From assembly GCA_002914805.1 (NCBI GenBank), contig JXTB01000045.1, forward strand, positions 153,605-217,604: 64,000 bases of DNA, read 5' to 3'. Under the pieces are notes generated by a model that saw only the letters and a program-made list of their open reading frames with translations, did no database searches and was not told the DNA's origin. A program made the position numbers and the translations under genes. Positions 25,049-38,500 of this stretch are shown in pieces. Numbering within the stretch: position 1 is the first letter of the stretch; every line of letters starts with the position of its first letter. This DNA is from Parasponia andersonii. Taxonomy: Eukaryota; Streptophyta; Magnoliopsida; Rosales; Cannabaceae.

Positions 25049-26950
25049 TGTTCACACCTGCATTTAACAATACAGATGACCTCTCTAGACGTGGGCCATA
25101 TATAATGATTGCATTCTTTTTTCTTTTTCTTTTTCTTTTAAAAAATAAATTGAGCTTGAGCAATGTGAGCCATTCTTTTTTCCACCATCTTATCTTACTA
25201 CTTTTTTAAAAAATTAGTAGATATATCACGCTTTGTACGAATTGTATTAATATTGTATACATTAAGACTAATTTATAATTAAGTTTAATATATTACAATA
25301 TTAAAAAATATTTTTATTTCTATATTATTTTGATGAGATGAATATAATATAATTTTTTTATGTTTGATAAACTAAATTTAATATAAAGAATTATTATATT
25401 AAATTAAATATAATATTATATAAAATATTAAATTAAATATTTATCTCTATATTTATTTTGATGAGACAAATATAATATAATTATTTGTTCGATGAATTAA
25501 ATTTATTATAAGGTATCATTAATATTAAATTAAATACAATATTATATACTATATGTACATGTTACAACTAACCATCGTGTGAAAAAATAATAATAATAGG
25601 ATCATCGTGAAAAAATAAGAGTTAAATTAAAAATTTTCTAAAAATTTTAAAAATAAAATAATGATCAAAGAAATTATTGGAATTTTTACATTTTCCTTCT
25701 TTCAATATTGACTCAAGGAATAAATAATGTCTTATCTTTTGTAGGTTGGGGTGCATGTTATATGGAAAAAAAATCATGAAAATTGTCTAATATAATGATT
25801 CGATGGATCGATTGAAATTCTTGTTTATATGTAATTTATTATCTGTATTTCATTTGTTATTAGAATGAATGAAACAATTATTTATTAAAATAATGTAATT
25901 GAGATTTGTGAGTATATATATATATATATATATGAAGCATTAGAGTAGAAAAGAGAATATATATATATATATATTAAGCCTGTCGTGTCCCATTGATGAT
26001 CACCATTAATTACCGCTGATTTTTGCCTCACGTGTTAATAAAAGAAATCCCACAAATTTCATTTCTACTATAAAATTTGGACTAATTCTTTTCGTCTTTT
26101 TTGGGATAAAATATTGACTAATTATGTTTCTACTTTCTAGCTGGATAAAGTTTTTGCCTGGTGACATCATAAGCGGTGGTGAGTGATGACAGATGTGATA
26201 TTTAGCATGGTTTTGATTAGGAAGGGACAAGAGAACTCCTCTCTCACACGCCTCTTAAACTCCTACTTTACAGTATACAAGTACATATAATACATGTAAG
26301 CATTTCCTATACACCTTTGCAGTACAACAGGACTCTTTAACTCTCTTATCGATACAAGTGCAGCGGGTGCGTGACTATCATTATCAAAACCAAACCCAAG
26401 ATAATATTTATTAGTTTCATATGATATTTCTTCTCCATAAATCTCATTTATGTTCTCCTGCTTAATCACTCATGCTTTTTAATTATTTCTTTGTTATTAT
26501 CTTGTGATCTCTCTTCTTGGTATTCTCTTCCTTTTTTTCTTCTGTTTTGTTGTGTTTGTAGTTTGTTTATGTTTATGTTTGTTATTTTGTCTTTTTGACC
26601 GTTTTAATGATTTGTCGATTGTTTCTCTATAACCTTCTAGTTCTCATGGTGACTAGTTTGAGTCTCTATTATTGATATTCTTCTCTCTTTTCTGGGATTT
26701 GTTATTGTCTTGATTTTATTAAATACCCATCTATCTGATTAGCTAGTTCTTCAAACTTCAAATTTTTAACATACTGACCAGAGAAAAAAGAGGGATAACT
26801 TCTTCTTCAAAATCTTTGGTAATTCTTAGTTGAACGAAAGTCGGATCCTCAATATTTATGTCACTGAGTGTAGGTTTAATGTTTTAATGTTAGTTTTGGT
26901 TATACCCAGTTGACAAATTTTAGTTTCACCGGATAATACTTCATTACTTG
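25049..26950. other. AT-rich intergenic sequence upstream of the intact SURNod19 gene
   Basis: An AT-rich segment of about 110 bp occurs twice in direct orientation (25311-25421 and 25437-25547), both copies containing TTTTGATGAGA and AATATAATATAATT. TA microsatellites lie at about 25912-25932 and 25956-25973. The last 110 bp contain TTAATGTTAGTTTTGGTTA, which also occurs upstream of the first SURNod19 copy. A TTGCAG acceptor at 26948-26953 suggests a 5'-UTR intron, but I could not place its donor or a convincing TATA box. Confidence 0.4.
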
Positions 26951-26959
26951 CAGAACAAA

Positions 26960-29064
26960 ATGGTACACCATTTTGGAGGCAAGTCTCTATGTCTTGCAAT
27001 GCTAACAGTGGTATTGACATTGAACATACCATGTTCAAATTCTCTGCGGATTGAAAATCGAGTTAAGACTAAATCTGCGGTTTTTGGATCTCCGGTGTTT
27101 GAGCTGGAACCAGGATCAGTGCTCAACAGAATTTACTACAACATTGACTTTCCAAGAGGTCATATTGCTGTCAAGAGTTTTAATGCTGAAGTAGTTGATG
27201 AAGCAGGGAGACCGGTCCCTCTTCATGAAACATATCTGCACCATTGGGTCATTCTCAGATACTATCAGCGCAAAGGTGTCTCAAATGTAGAGCAGGATAG
27301 CTTTAAGAAACTTGACCAAACAAACTTTATGTTTGCAAGGAACAATGGAGTGTGCCAGAAAAATGTTCTCGGGCAGTACTTTGGGCTTGGCTCAGAAACT
27401 AGAAAAACGCCCACGTTTGTTCCTGATCCTTATGGAATTGAAGTTGGTAACCCGGCGGAGATTCCTGATGGCTTTGAAGAGAGATGGTTGATGAATGTTC
27501 ACGCGATTGATACGCGAGGCGCGGAGGACAGTCTGGGATGCACTGAGTGCAGGTGTGATCTGTATAACATCTCGAAGGATGAGCATGGCCGGCCTTTGGG
27601 ACCAGATTACAAGGGGGGACTGTTATGTTGCTATGATCAAACACAATGCAGGGTGAGAAAAGGCTTTCGGGGTGCCAAGAGAAGCCTCTACCTCAGATAT
27701 AGTGTGGAATGGGTTGATTGGACTGATTCTATATTGCCTGTTAAGATCTATATTTTCGATATTACTGATACTTGGAGTGGTTTGAACTCTGCTAAACATG
27801 ATTGCAAAGTAAGTGACTATACCTCCTTCCTAACATAATGTTGTTTATATGTTTGCCGTCCTAGTTATTATCTCAGTAACATATCCATGACAACACCAAT
27901 TGGATTATTGGCACTATACTAAACTATACACCTAGGATTAGTGAAAGTCCGAGGACGAGATCTTAAAGTAAGCATAGACTAGTGGATTCTTTTCTTGTAT
28001 CATCTGTTAGGATAGGAGAGAACTTCTGTAAGCTGTAGTTGTGAGCTGTAGTTAATTTAAATCCATGAAAGGTTTTATGATTTTTATGCTAAAAAGGATG
28101 AATTCAGTGATTTGAATTAGAGACCTTTTCACAAGAGAGATTGTAAAGTAATAGTTGGATGCTCCATTAAGTCCACTTAAGATTCTCTGTAATATTGAGA
28201 CACCATGACTATCATCAACAAATTGAAATGAGATTACTTAGATAGTCTTTTGATACCCTCGTTTTGGTTTAGTAGTGGGAGAAACCACAGGCTTACTGAG
28301 GCTATTAGAAGCTTAATAAACTCCTTCAAACAAGTTGAAGACATATTGACCGTATTTGATCACTCTTGTGGTTTCATGGACCCCATATTGTGTTGATCTT
28401 GGTCATTGGAATCAACAATTTTAGACATATTATAGTAGATTAATATACATTAATGTGGAGGCGAATGAGAGCTTAATTCCAACAGATGAGTAAAAAATCG
28501 CACTTGATCAAGCTAACATGATCTCTTTTGTGTCAGATCGAATACAACGTTGCAGAATCTTGCAAGGGAACTGGTACTATGTCTAGCCAAGGATGTGTAG
28601 ACACTAGAAGGAAAAGGGTTAGGATGCCAACCGGCGGATATGTTGTTTATGGTGTAGCTCACCAGCATTCTGGTGGAACTGGTTCGACACTTTATGGAGA
28701 GGTGATTTTCTTTCTACACAACTGTTTGATAAGGAGCTTTCATGTGGTTTATTGTATGAGGAGGATTTTGATCATTGTTTGATGGGGTATTTTGATGTGT
28801 GATTTTCAGGATGGAAGGGTTATATGTTCGTCGAATCCAATCTATGGAAAAGGGAAGGAAGTAGGGAACGAATCCGGTTACATTGTGGGAATGTCCACTT
28901 GTTATCCTCAACCAGGCTCTGTAAAGATACTTGATGGAGAGACTCTTATTCAGGAGTCCAATTACAATAGCAGCCAAACACATACTGGGGTTATGGGGCT
29001 ATTTTACATTCTAGTCGCAAACCAATTGCCAAACCCAAAGCTCTTCATGCACTCTCCACTTTGA
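26960..29064 (+). CDS. SURNod19-family secreted protein, second (intact) tandem copy
   Basis: The model has three exons, 26960-27808, 28537-28701 and 28810-29064, giving 422 residues with both introns in phase 0 and GT-AG ends. The N-terminus has a hydrophobic stretch (LCLAMLTVVLTLNIPCSNS) that fits a cleaved signal peptide, so the product should enter the secretory pathway. The family is recognised from AVFGSPVFELEPGSVLNRIYYNIDFPRGHIAVKSF, YLHHWVI and GSETRKTPTFVPDPYGIE. Further family segments are the cysteine-containing CTECRCDLYN and GGLLCCYDQTQC, then PTGGYVVYGVAHQHSGG in exon 2. SURNod19 was named for a stress- and nodule-induced transcript; its biochemical role is unknown. The ATG at 26960 is chosen because the hydrophobic segment follows it and a splice acceptor lies 6 bases upstream. 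The sister gene 5 kb upstream is decayed, so this is probably the only working copy here. Confidence 0.88.
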
Positions 29065-29390
29065 GTCATGCCTTATTAAATGAGTATGGATGGTAGTTTT
29101 GCTTTGAAGTTGCAGATATGATGAAGACATTTGAGGGTACTAGTTTCTATTTATTGGTAAGGATGTGAAACACGTGATCACATCTCAATAATTGCCATGT
29201 GAAAGGGACTTGTTTCTAGAAGTTCAGTACAAAATTAGTGTACAGTAGTTTGAGTTTGAGCTTGATAGTGCTTTTTATATACTTTCTATAATTTCTATAA
29301 ATGGTATGTATTGGAGGTGGTATACTTATCTTGGGCAACACCATCTTGCAATTGAGGGGATATAATAATAATTTGGATCACTTTGTAATA
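29065..29390. other. 3' flank of the intact SURNod19 gene
   Basis: No gene was seen. This is probably the 3'-UTR and terminator region of the SURNod19 gene, ending at the second small TIR element. Confidence 0.4.
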
Positions 29391-29391
29391 G

Positions 29392-29989
29392 GGTTTATGG
29401 CATGGTCCCTCAATTCAATTTGTGGCAGTTTAGTTCTCAAAGTTTTAATTGTGGCAATTTAGTTCTAATAATTTTTCGAGTCGTAGTAATTTGATCTTTA
29501 GATTATCTAAATTGTAATGTATTGTTAAATTTTTGACCAAAAATATATATGAGGAATATATTGTAGCATGTATTTAAAGAAAAATAAATGAAACTAAAAG
29601 ATTTTGAGAAAATCAAAGATGTATTTTTTATAATTTTTTTAGGATTTTTAGAATTATAAAGTTAAAAGAGAAAAATTTTCTATGATTGTTCATTTTTATA
29701 TTTGGAATTCAAAATTTTTTATAATTGTTCATTTTTATGTTTAGAATTCTCAAATTACTTTTTAAATATACTTTTAGATGTTACTGCATATATTTTTGGT
29801 AAAAAAATTAATAATAAATTTTAATTTAGACTATTTATAAATCATGCATATATTTTTGGTAAAAAAATTAATAATAAATTATAATTTAGACCATTTATAA
29901 ATCAAATTATTACAAATCAAAATATTTAAGAACTTAATTATTATAATTGAATTTTTAAGAATCAAATTGTTTCATTTATGCCATTAACC
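29392..29989. mobile_element. small non-autonomous TIR element (Mutator-like), copy 2
   Basis: This segment is collinear with 24538-25039. It starts GGTTTATGGCATGGTCCCTC and ends in sequence whose reverse complement is GGTTAATGGCATAAATGAAA. The shared interior includes TAAATATACTTTTAGATG followed by an AATTAATAA-rich part. The flanking duplication is no longer clear, so this copy is probably older or was altered at the edges. It is about 100 bp longer than copy 1, partly because of a 58-bp internal tandem duplication (29788-29845 and 29846-29903). Confidence 0.65.
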
Positions 29990-31704
29990 TGAGTAACACG
30001 AATAAACAGATAGCTGGATTAGAAACAATACACGCATATTAACTTTGGTGTATATGTGATTGTGACTACAATTTTCATTAAAACAGAAGAAAGATACTAA
30101 TTAGTATATCTCCTATAAATTTACTCTTTACATGTAACAAACTCGAGACCACATTGACACGTGATAACGTAATATACGGGTATTAGGTTTGTCATTGTTA
30201 TGTGCAGTGCAGGTACACTAACTATTACTACTTTTTCTTTTCTTTTCTTTTTTTGTTTTGTTTTTTTTTTTTTCCTGAGGAAACACTATCTATTACTACT
30301 TAAAGCATATCTTCGTAACCCAACTTTTACTTATCACATCACATGTCAATTTTGCAACTACATAATAGGGCCACGGGTTGTAAATATCATACCATACAAG
30401 AAGGAAATAGAAAATCTGTGAAACTAAAGTATAAAAAATATCTATGTTGTATGCATTTTATTAATAGTGAGTATTTAAGAACTACCAAAACTTTGTAATA
30501 TTATATCACATTGACGTGCTTGAAACTTTCTTGTTTACCTAATTGAGTATGATTGAAATCAAATAATTGTGAATAAATAATGATATACAACATTAACAAA
30601 TAGTTAATTGTCTTTTGTCAAGATAATATTTTATGATGTTCTGTCATGTCACGGCTGAGTCTAAGTGGATGAATTGTTTTACATATGTTACCAAGTGACC
30701 TCGTAGTAAATCACTTGGTGGGTGGCATTACTAAACGTGCAGATGACCTCATTGTTATGACTCGGTAATTTGTTGATTAGAAAAAGGGTTAACTGCCAAA
30801 AGAAGAAGAAAAAAAGTTGGAGTTTGGCATTTCTGCAAGTTAAAAATCCTGAGTTTTGGTTTCTATAAAAAGAATATTTTTATATTTTGAAATTCAAAAT
30901 ATCTGTATCCTTTATTTATATGTTGACAAATTTATTCTCAAAAAATTATGAATTTAGATTTAAATTATTTTATTTTTGTTTTCAGAAAGTTAAAATATTT
31001 ATAAAAGTATCATTTGAACTAATATAAAGTGGACAAAATAATAACGGGTTGTATAAATTTCTGGAATTTTAATATACGAAAAAATATATTTTTTGGCAGA
31101 AATTAAAATCTAAGATTTAAGATTTAAATTGTGAAACGGCAAAACATTGGACATGTGGGTATTTACAATCCCATTTTTTGTCCTCAGACCCAAAAATTGC
31201 CCTTTCTTCAAGCGTGACGAAAAATGTAGAACCAGTGTAGCTCTATAGGCTGCGAAAAGGAGCAGAATAACTAAGGCCCAACCCATGTCCAAATCCAAGT
31301 CAAAAGTCAGAAAAAGGAAGAAGTAGTGACTCGAGCCATTAAGAAATCCACACACGGACACCTGCACTTGCCATTGCGAATATCCAAACCTCTTGTTGGG
31401 ACGATGCCTTTCCCCTTCCCTTAATTAATTTCGAGGCCATTCTACTCCATTTGTGCAGCACAAAACACACAACCCCAACCCATACCATCCCAGCGAGCCA
31501 GACCCAGCCAGAAGGCCCTCTCTGCTCCCGCTGAGCGCGGGCACGCAGATTGAACCAGAACCCAGATAAGATTCCATCCCCCATATCCAATTCTCCACTC
31601 TTATCCTCACCATAACCTTTTTCTTCGATCTGGGTCAGTGACCAATCTCCGTAGTTATCACCGACGGGACTGGGCCGGCCGCCGAGCACGTGGGCTTCCC
31701 CAAT
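29990..31704. other. intergenic sequence and probable 5'-UTR of the carrier gene
   Basis: No gene was seen between the TIR element and about 31400. The last 300 bp become GC-richer with C/T-rich tracts, typical of a plant promoter-proximal leader. A CACGTG G-box core occurs in the leader at about 31686, 14 bp before the start codon region. Confidence 0.4.
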
Positions 31705-34700
31705 ATGGACGCAAAGCCCACCGCAGCTACCGCCACGGCCGCCGCTGCTACCACCACCACCGAAGCCTGCTGCAACCCCGTGAAGAAGCCCGGTCCGGTT
31801 TCCATGGATCATGTCCTTTTGGCCTTGAGAGAAACCAAGGAAGAAAGGGACCTCAGAATTCGCAGCCTATTCAACTTTTTCGACGTTGCGAATGTCGGGT
31901 ATTTGGACTATGCCCAGATCGAGGCTGGCCTCTCTGCGCTCCAGATTCCCCCCGAGTACAAGTACGCCAAGGATCTCTTGAAGGTCTGCGACGCCAATAG
32001 GGATGGGAGGGTTGATTACCACGAGTTCCGTCGGTATATGGACGCCAAGGAGCTCGAGCTTTACCGCATCTTTCAGGCCATTGATGTCGAACACAACGGC
32101 TGCATTTTGCCTGAAGAGCTCTGGGACGCTCTTGTCAAGGCTGGTACTTTCGCATTACACTGAAGACACCTTAACTTAATTTCCTTACTTTCTTTTTCTT
32201 CTTATTATGATATTGAATGATACCCGTTATTTAATTTCCTTATCTTTTTGTTATTATGAGATTGATTTGCTTCCCCTTTTCGTTATTGATTATTTGTTTT
32301 GAAAACTGGGTTTTGATTGCAAGTCTGAGTGATTAATTGGGTAGTGATTTGTTCTGCATTTATGGCTGTGATCTTTCAGTTTTTGACAGGGACAATTTGA
32401 CTGGGTCTCTATGCTTTATCTAATTATTTATGTGTTTGCCTAATTATGATCATCCGACTTCTTTCCTTAGTGATCATCACGATCTTGGAGGATGAACTCT
32501 TTATAGTTTTCCTGTTGTAGAATTGAAAGATTGATTGTATCCTTGGTCAACAAATGTGGGCTTCTCGTTTTCTATTTTCCAAGAAGGTTGCATTTTGGTT
32601 TTTGAGCTTTTGATTCCTTGTGGCCAGAGTCAAACCACTGTATTTGTATAGAAATATTGACTAAAGATTACGAGGACATTGAAAACTGTCGTTTTCTTCT
32701 CTCTTTCTCTGCTTCTTCGTTTTTGGTGAAACAGTTCATATTTACTCTAAGCTACCTAGCCAAGTCAATAATTTACCTAGGCTTGGCTCCTAGTGTGTAG
32801 AAACATAAGCCTTTTAACTCGAAACTGATGGACTTGATGAATCATGAATGGTAGAGAGACAGTAAATTCAGAAATTTTAAAGTCCTTGGACTGGTCTTCC
32901 TTGCACAGATTTACATGGTTAAATCATTTAATAGATATTTGTTGATGGGCGCACTTGTGCTGCTTGTAGTTCATTGTCATTTAGTCGACTATAAATTTGC
33001 AAAATGTTCTTTGCAAATGGATAACCCGATAATTTTTCACTTTTCACTTTCAGAAATGGAGTTACGTAGCTTTAAGAAGATTCTGTCTTAGCTTATTCAG
33101 CAATGCCCATATGGAAACAAAGGATGTTAGTCAATTAATTTACCTAGTATGAAAGTCGTGTCTTTTGTTTTTTTTTTTTTACTAGATTAAAAAGTGAAAG
33201 GATTAGGAAAGACATCTTAGTGAAGTTGGGTGAAGTTTGGTCCAGTGCTAATTCCAATTTTATTTTATTATTTCCTGTAGTGTGCATTATACTTTAAATA
33301 CAACTTTTCAAGATTGTAGCCTTAATTTCTTTTTCCGATTTAAATAACTGTAAGTGTCAAGTTCAGATCTTACTGTATGCATGCAAACATGTTGTGTGCA
33401 TTAGTGAGTAAGTTGAGTGTGTGTGTGTGTGTGTTGAGGGGAGGGGAGGACTTGAAAGGTGAAACGAAGTCTAATTACAGTTAATTGGGATACTCTTCCT
33501 CCACTTCCATTCTGCATTATGTTGATCTTAAAATAAGTTCAAATTCCCTCGTAATTCAACTGCTTTCTAATAATATCTCTAGGTCCAATTATTGATTTAT
33601 TGCAGGTTTCATTTAATTTTTTATGTAAGACCATTTATGACATAAAATATGCTCTTTAGATCCAAAATTAGGGGTTTGCAACATTACAATTATCAGATGT
33701 CAATTCTTAATTTAGGGGAGGATTGTAAAGCAAGCCTGATTAAGAAGTTACATCTGCTCCTTTTCTGCATCGCTTTTGGGATTAAAATGTGTTTGTCTGA
33801 TTAATGAGGGTGTCGTCTTGTTGGTAGGGTTTTTTTTTTTTTTTTGAGTAGATTGTGGGTAGGAATTTGGTTCTGGGTTCCTGTATAAGGTTTTGATAAT
33901 GACTGTCTTTTGGTTTTGGTGTGATGCTATTAGTAACACCTTCCCTTGATTTTTGTCATTCCATTGGGTGCATCAGTTTTCAATGACAATGTTTTCTTCT
34001 ATTCCTTTGTGTCTTAGACAAACCCTAACTTCTAAATTCTTCGAAATTTTTTTTCTTGGAATTCTATGTTAAAGATTTCAAATAATTTCTGCAATATTCT
34101 CTAGATGTATGTGTATTCTTTCCAACTTTAAGTTGAATGCAATCGGCATTGTAATTCAGTCCTACACTGCCCGCTTTACTGGTTATTTTCATCTTATAAG
34201 CCTTGGCAGTTTCTGTTTTGAAGGGATTGAAATTGATGACGAGGAACTTGCTCGATTTGTGGAGCATGTTGATAAGGATAATAATGGCATAATTACATTC
34301 GAGGAATGGAGAGATTTTCTGCTACTTTATCCTCATGAAGCAACTATAGAAAACATATATCATCACTGGGAAAGGGTATGCCTTGTAGATATTGGGGAAC
34401 ATGCTGTTATTCCACACGGCATCGCTAAGCATGTTCATAGAAGCAGATATTTTATTGCAGGGGGAATAGCTGGAGCTGCCTCTCGAACAGCAACTGCTCC
34501 ATTGGATCGCCTGAAGGTGATTTTGCAAGTTCAGACAACAAATGCCCATATTGGGCCGGCTATACAGAAGATATGGAAAGAAGGTGGTTTCCTAGGTTTC
34601 TTTAGAGGCAATGGGATAAATGTTGTGAAGGTAGCACCGGAAAGTGCCATAAAGTTTTATGCATATGAAATGTTGAAGAGTGTGATTGGTGATATTAAGG

Positions 34701-35590
34701 GCGAAGACAAGGGTGATATTGGTGCTGGCGGAAGACTTCTTGCTGGTGGTATGGCAGGTGCAGTGGCACAAACTGCAATCTACCCGTTGGATCTTGTGAA
34801 AACGAGGTTACAGACTTATACTTGTGAAGGTGGAAGGGTTCCTAAATTGGGTACGCTTACAAGAGATATCTTGGTTCAAGAGGGACCTCGGGCCTTTTAT
34901 AGGGGTCTTCTACCATCCCTTCTTGGGATTATCCCCTATGCTGGCATTGATCTTGCTGCCTATGAGACTTTGAAAGATATGTCAAAGACGTACATTGTTC
35001 ATGATAGCGGTACAGTGGTTTACCTTTCCATCTTTTTTTCTCAGTTTATTGCAATTTTATATTTTTGGGACAGTGCTTTCTAATTGTTATTGTAATTATT
35101 GTTTTTCAGAACCTGGTCCTCTTATCCAACTTGGTTGTGGGACAATATCCGGAGCTCTTGGAGCGACTTGTGTTTATCCACTGCAAGTTATTAGAACAAG
35201 GTATTAGGATTTTTCATTTTTACATAACAAACTAATATGATATTATTATGATTCTTGGCTTTGTGGAATCCCTTTTTTCCCCCTCCTTGGCAGGGGACTT
35301 GGTTTTGTCGAAACTAGTTTTGTTCTTTAATTCATACTTACGAGTTTTTGATACATTTTTGTCGTTCTACTGGGATTAATTTATTCTTCCTTCTCAGAAT
35401 GCAAGCGCAACAATCTAATACTGCTGATGCTTATAAGGGTATGTCTGATGTATTTTGGAGAACCCTTCAGCATGAAGGTTATAGAGGTTTTTATAAAGGA
35501 CTCTTTCCCAATCTTCTCAAAGTTGTGCCAGCTGCAAGCATTACATATTTGGTTTATGAAGCCATGAAAAAGAGTCTAGATCTTGATTAG
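31705..35590 (+). CDS. APC: calcium-dependent mitochondrial ATP-Mg/phosphate carrier (APC/SCaMC type)
   Basis: The model has four exons, 31705-32143, 34224-35009, 35110-35200 and 35398-35590, giving 502 residues, close to Arabidopsis APC1-3. The product should sit in the inner mitochondrial membrane and exchange ATP-Mg for phosphate under control of cytosolic calcium. The N-terminal half carries four EF-hand loops: a degenerate one at about residue 60 ([14 protein letters not shown]), then [13 protein letters not shown] (96-108), [13 protein letters not shown] (127-139) and [13 protein letters not shown] (163-175). The C-terminal half has three mitochondrial-carrier repeats with signatures PLDRLK (about 239), PLDLVK and PLQVIR. 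The third lacks the acidic residue, as is usual in this subfamily. The first intron is long (2.08 kb). The start is the first ATG of the frame; an Ala/Thr-rich tail precedes the EF-hands. The paralogue within the family cannot be fixed from sequence alone, but its neighbours point to the At5g61810 position. Confidence 0.93.
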
Positions 35591-38500
35591 GGAGAGCTTT
35601 ATTCAATTTTGATGGTGGCAAAGATGATCTTGCTGCTGAAATACTAATGCTATTGATGATGACGATACCAGGTGAATAAGATACATAATCATATGATAAC
35701 TGCTTTTTGTGATAGATGGTTATTTTCCAGGGCAATGGGGCACATGATTTTGTAGTAGCATTTTCCTCTGTCCTTATCTGACTCAAATGTTGAGAAGCAG
35801 CCAGCTTAGATACATTTCGAGAAGGGGAAAAAAAATATGAGAGAACTAAAAAGTGAAAAGGCAATAGGTTAGTTATATATCTTCCTCTCTTATACATTTA
35901 TTATGATGTCCTGAATGATTCAGATATTTCAGATTTTGCTCATTTTGCAAATACAATTGCTATTTGCTCCGTTGTCATTGGATCCTAGTCACAAGTTTCA
36001 GAGCATTGTTGACCTCTAGATCTGTTTGGAAGATAACTGTTTTCTCTGTATATTGTATGCACAGTGGAAAATATCTTTACACCATTATTGGTTTTTGCTC
36101 CAATATGTCAGATGAGAGTTCTGCCCTGCATAATTATGAAATGTTGTGGTCTTAATTTGTCCGCTGCAAAATGGACTGATACTTTCGACATGCCAGAGTT
36201 TAGAGTTTTAGGACTTAACTTTATGTGGTGAGTGCTAAAGCCCTCTTATTCTACTTGCTTTTGTGACTTTTGAACTTTAATTCATGTGCTTTATTTGTGG
36301 GATTTAAAAGTATGTCAGTCACCATTGATCGTGATTTCACCCGGACCAAGCAAAATGTTTATATACATATATAAATGTGTTATACATATATGTGTGTGTA
36401 TTGTGGACCTCTTGGTAAAATGTATGGACAAGACAAGAACTTTTGTATTGTCGATCTTGGCATTATTTGCATATTTGACTTGAAATGCTCACTCTAGCAT
36501 CACATGACTAGTGTGTTTCAAAGCAGTCTGAGGAGATAATCGGACGAACTTAACCAGGTGGGCTTGCAGTTATATGATCATAATGATATTAGATTACATT
36601 TTTAGGTCAAAACCATCTTAGATGGTAATGATATACACCTGTGCTCCTGCATGTGCTGTATTCTCTTTTACCCTTTTGACTGTTCCATTGCGATGTATGA
36701 TTTTCTTCGAAAAATAAGCTTAATATAGTCTTTACAATATCAACCTTTTTTTTTTAATAAAAAGTTTCTTATAGCATTCGTGTGTCATGAGATACACGAA
36801 ATATAACATTATAAGTTATGATTAATGAGGTGATTTCAGTGTGCACTTGCAACTCAAGTTGCATATTTGACGCACTCACTTGGTTTAGCTCAATTAGATT
36901 GATTGAAGGATAAGCTTCTTTTTTTTTTCCCATGTTGCTTTGGTGATTTGAGTTCGTTTATTGATTTTATTGGATTCGTAGTTTTCAAACGAAAAGAGAA
37001 TTTCACCATCTACTAAACTAGAATTTGCTTAGACCTCAGTAATCAACAAGGACTCAGAGGTGGCTACAACTAACTGTAGACACTGACGAGAATCTCACGA
37101 ATATCAGCTGCCATAGGTTGTGATCTATGTAGCCAAAGATTCAAAACAGCTTATTGATTTCTGGTAGTATTTCTGTATGTTAGCAACAAACCAGTACAAC
37201 ATTCCCATTACCAATCCATCCGAAGGGAAAAAAAAAATACTAACAGGAGCAATAAAGGCAGCTCAGCTCACACGGCCACAAGCAAGCAAAAGTGTCTGGT
37301 CGAACTTCCCATTTCGTTGGTCATTTTGAGATCTGCAACTCATGGAGCTTTTAAGTAAGTGTTGGCATTGACTAGGACAAGATGTTCTTTCTGGTTAGAA
37401 AGAAACTGGAATGGTCACTTTCACTTGGCTTTATATAGAATCCAATCACAGTGAGAGCCCTTGCTGCTGCTGGAGTTCGAAAATAACTTACCGGTAGAGA
37501 AAGGAACTCCGGTGTTTGACACTGACAAAAAGCGGTAGCAGAGTAAAATGGCCTGGCAATGGCATTGCTTAAAGCTATTATTACAAACAGGACTTGGAGT
37601 AGGAGTTCGATTTAAAAAGAAAAAAGATAAAGAAAAAAAACAACAAACCGGAAGAAAGGCTTTGCCTTCCCTTTGCCTCTCTATGACTTGCCTTTGTTTT
37701 GTCTCTTCCTAGGGGAAGAGGGTGATGCTTTCTGTGCTTGAAGGAGCACATGTGGAGCTTATCTTCTTCTTCTTTTTCCTGCACATCATTCCTGGGTTAT
37801 CAATAGCTGTGAGAGAATATCACAAAAGAAGGCTTGTGGTTTGAATATTGGAATTGAGGATGGAAAGAGTATTGGTAAGAGTTTTTCATATTGCTCCAAG
37901 TATTTATGGACCCTCTAGAGGGGTGACTGGTGGCACCATGTTTGATTTAAAAATTTGTAATGCCGGAAAAAGGAATGAAGAAGAGGACAAAGATAACAGA
38001 TCAGCACCAGGAGGATCATATTTCAAAAAATGGTCCCCCCAAACCAGCATTATTCTCCTTATTGGGTAAAATGCTTCTCTCCCACTAAGAATATAATTAT
38101 TCTTATACTTAGTCATAAATCATGACATTAGTCCACTCTAGCAAAACAGAGAGGGAGTATGCTTAGTCATTCCATGTGGGAAAAGCACGGAAATATGATT
38201 TTTAAATGGATGAGGGGGAAAATGATAACATGTGGAGTGCTCCTTCTCCAAAGAGGAAAATTAAATAATGAAACAAGGTATGAGGAAAAGGCAAGTAAAG
38301 CAGTCTAACGAAGAAGTCTTGCTCTTAGGGGAGAATAAGGGAAGTAGATTTGGAGCTTTTGCTTTTATAGGGCATAAGCAATATGCACCGTCCACTTCTT
38401 CCATCGGTACAAATGCTTTGTGAGAATCTGTCTAAACCCCACTAATCCTGTTATCGAAAAAGAAATCCACTTATCCACTTTAGTGGGAAGAGCTAAGCTA

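Noticed and set aside
31339-31812. Minus-strand frame of 157 codons across the start of the carrier gene
   Set aside because: It is the complement of the GC-rich leader and first exon of the carrier gene and is Gly-rich without motifs.
32144-34223. Possible separate gene inside the long first intron of the carrier gene
   Set aside because: No frame with a recognisable domain; exon 1 and exon 2 join in frame across it within one EF-hand region.
37581-38070. Possible small gene or microRNA precursor around C/T-rich sequence
   Set aside because: No known microRNA sequence, no convincing long hairpin and no domain in the short frames; kept only as unassigned intergenic sequence.
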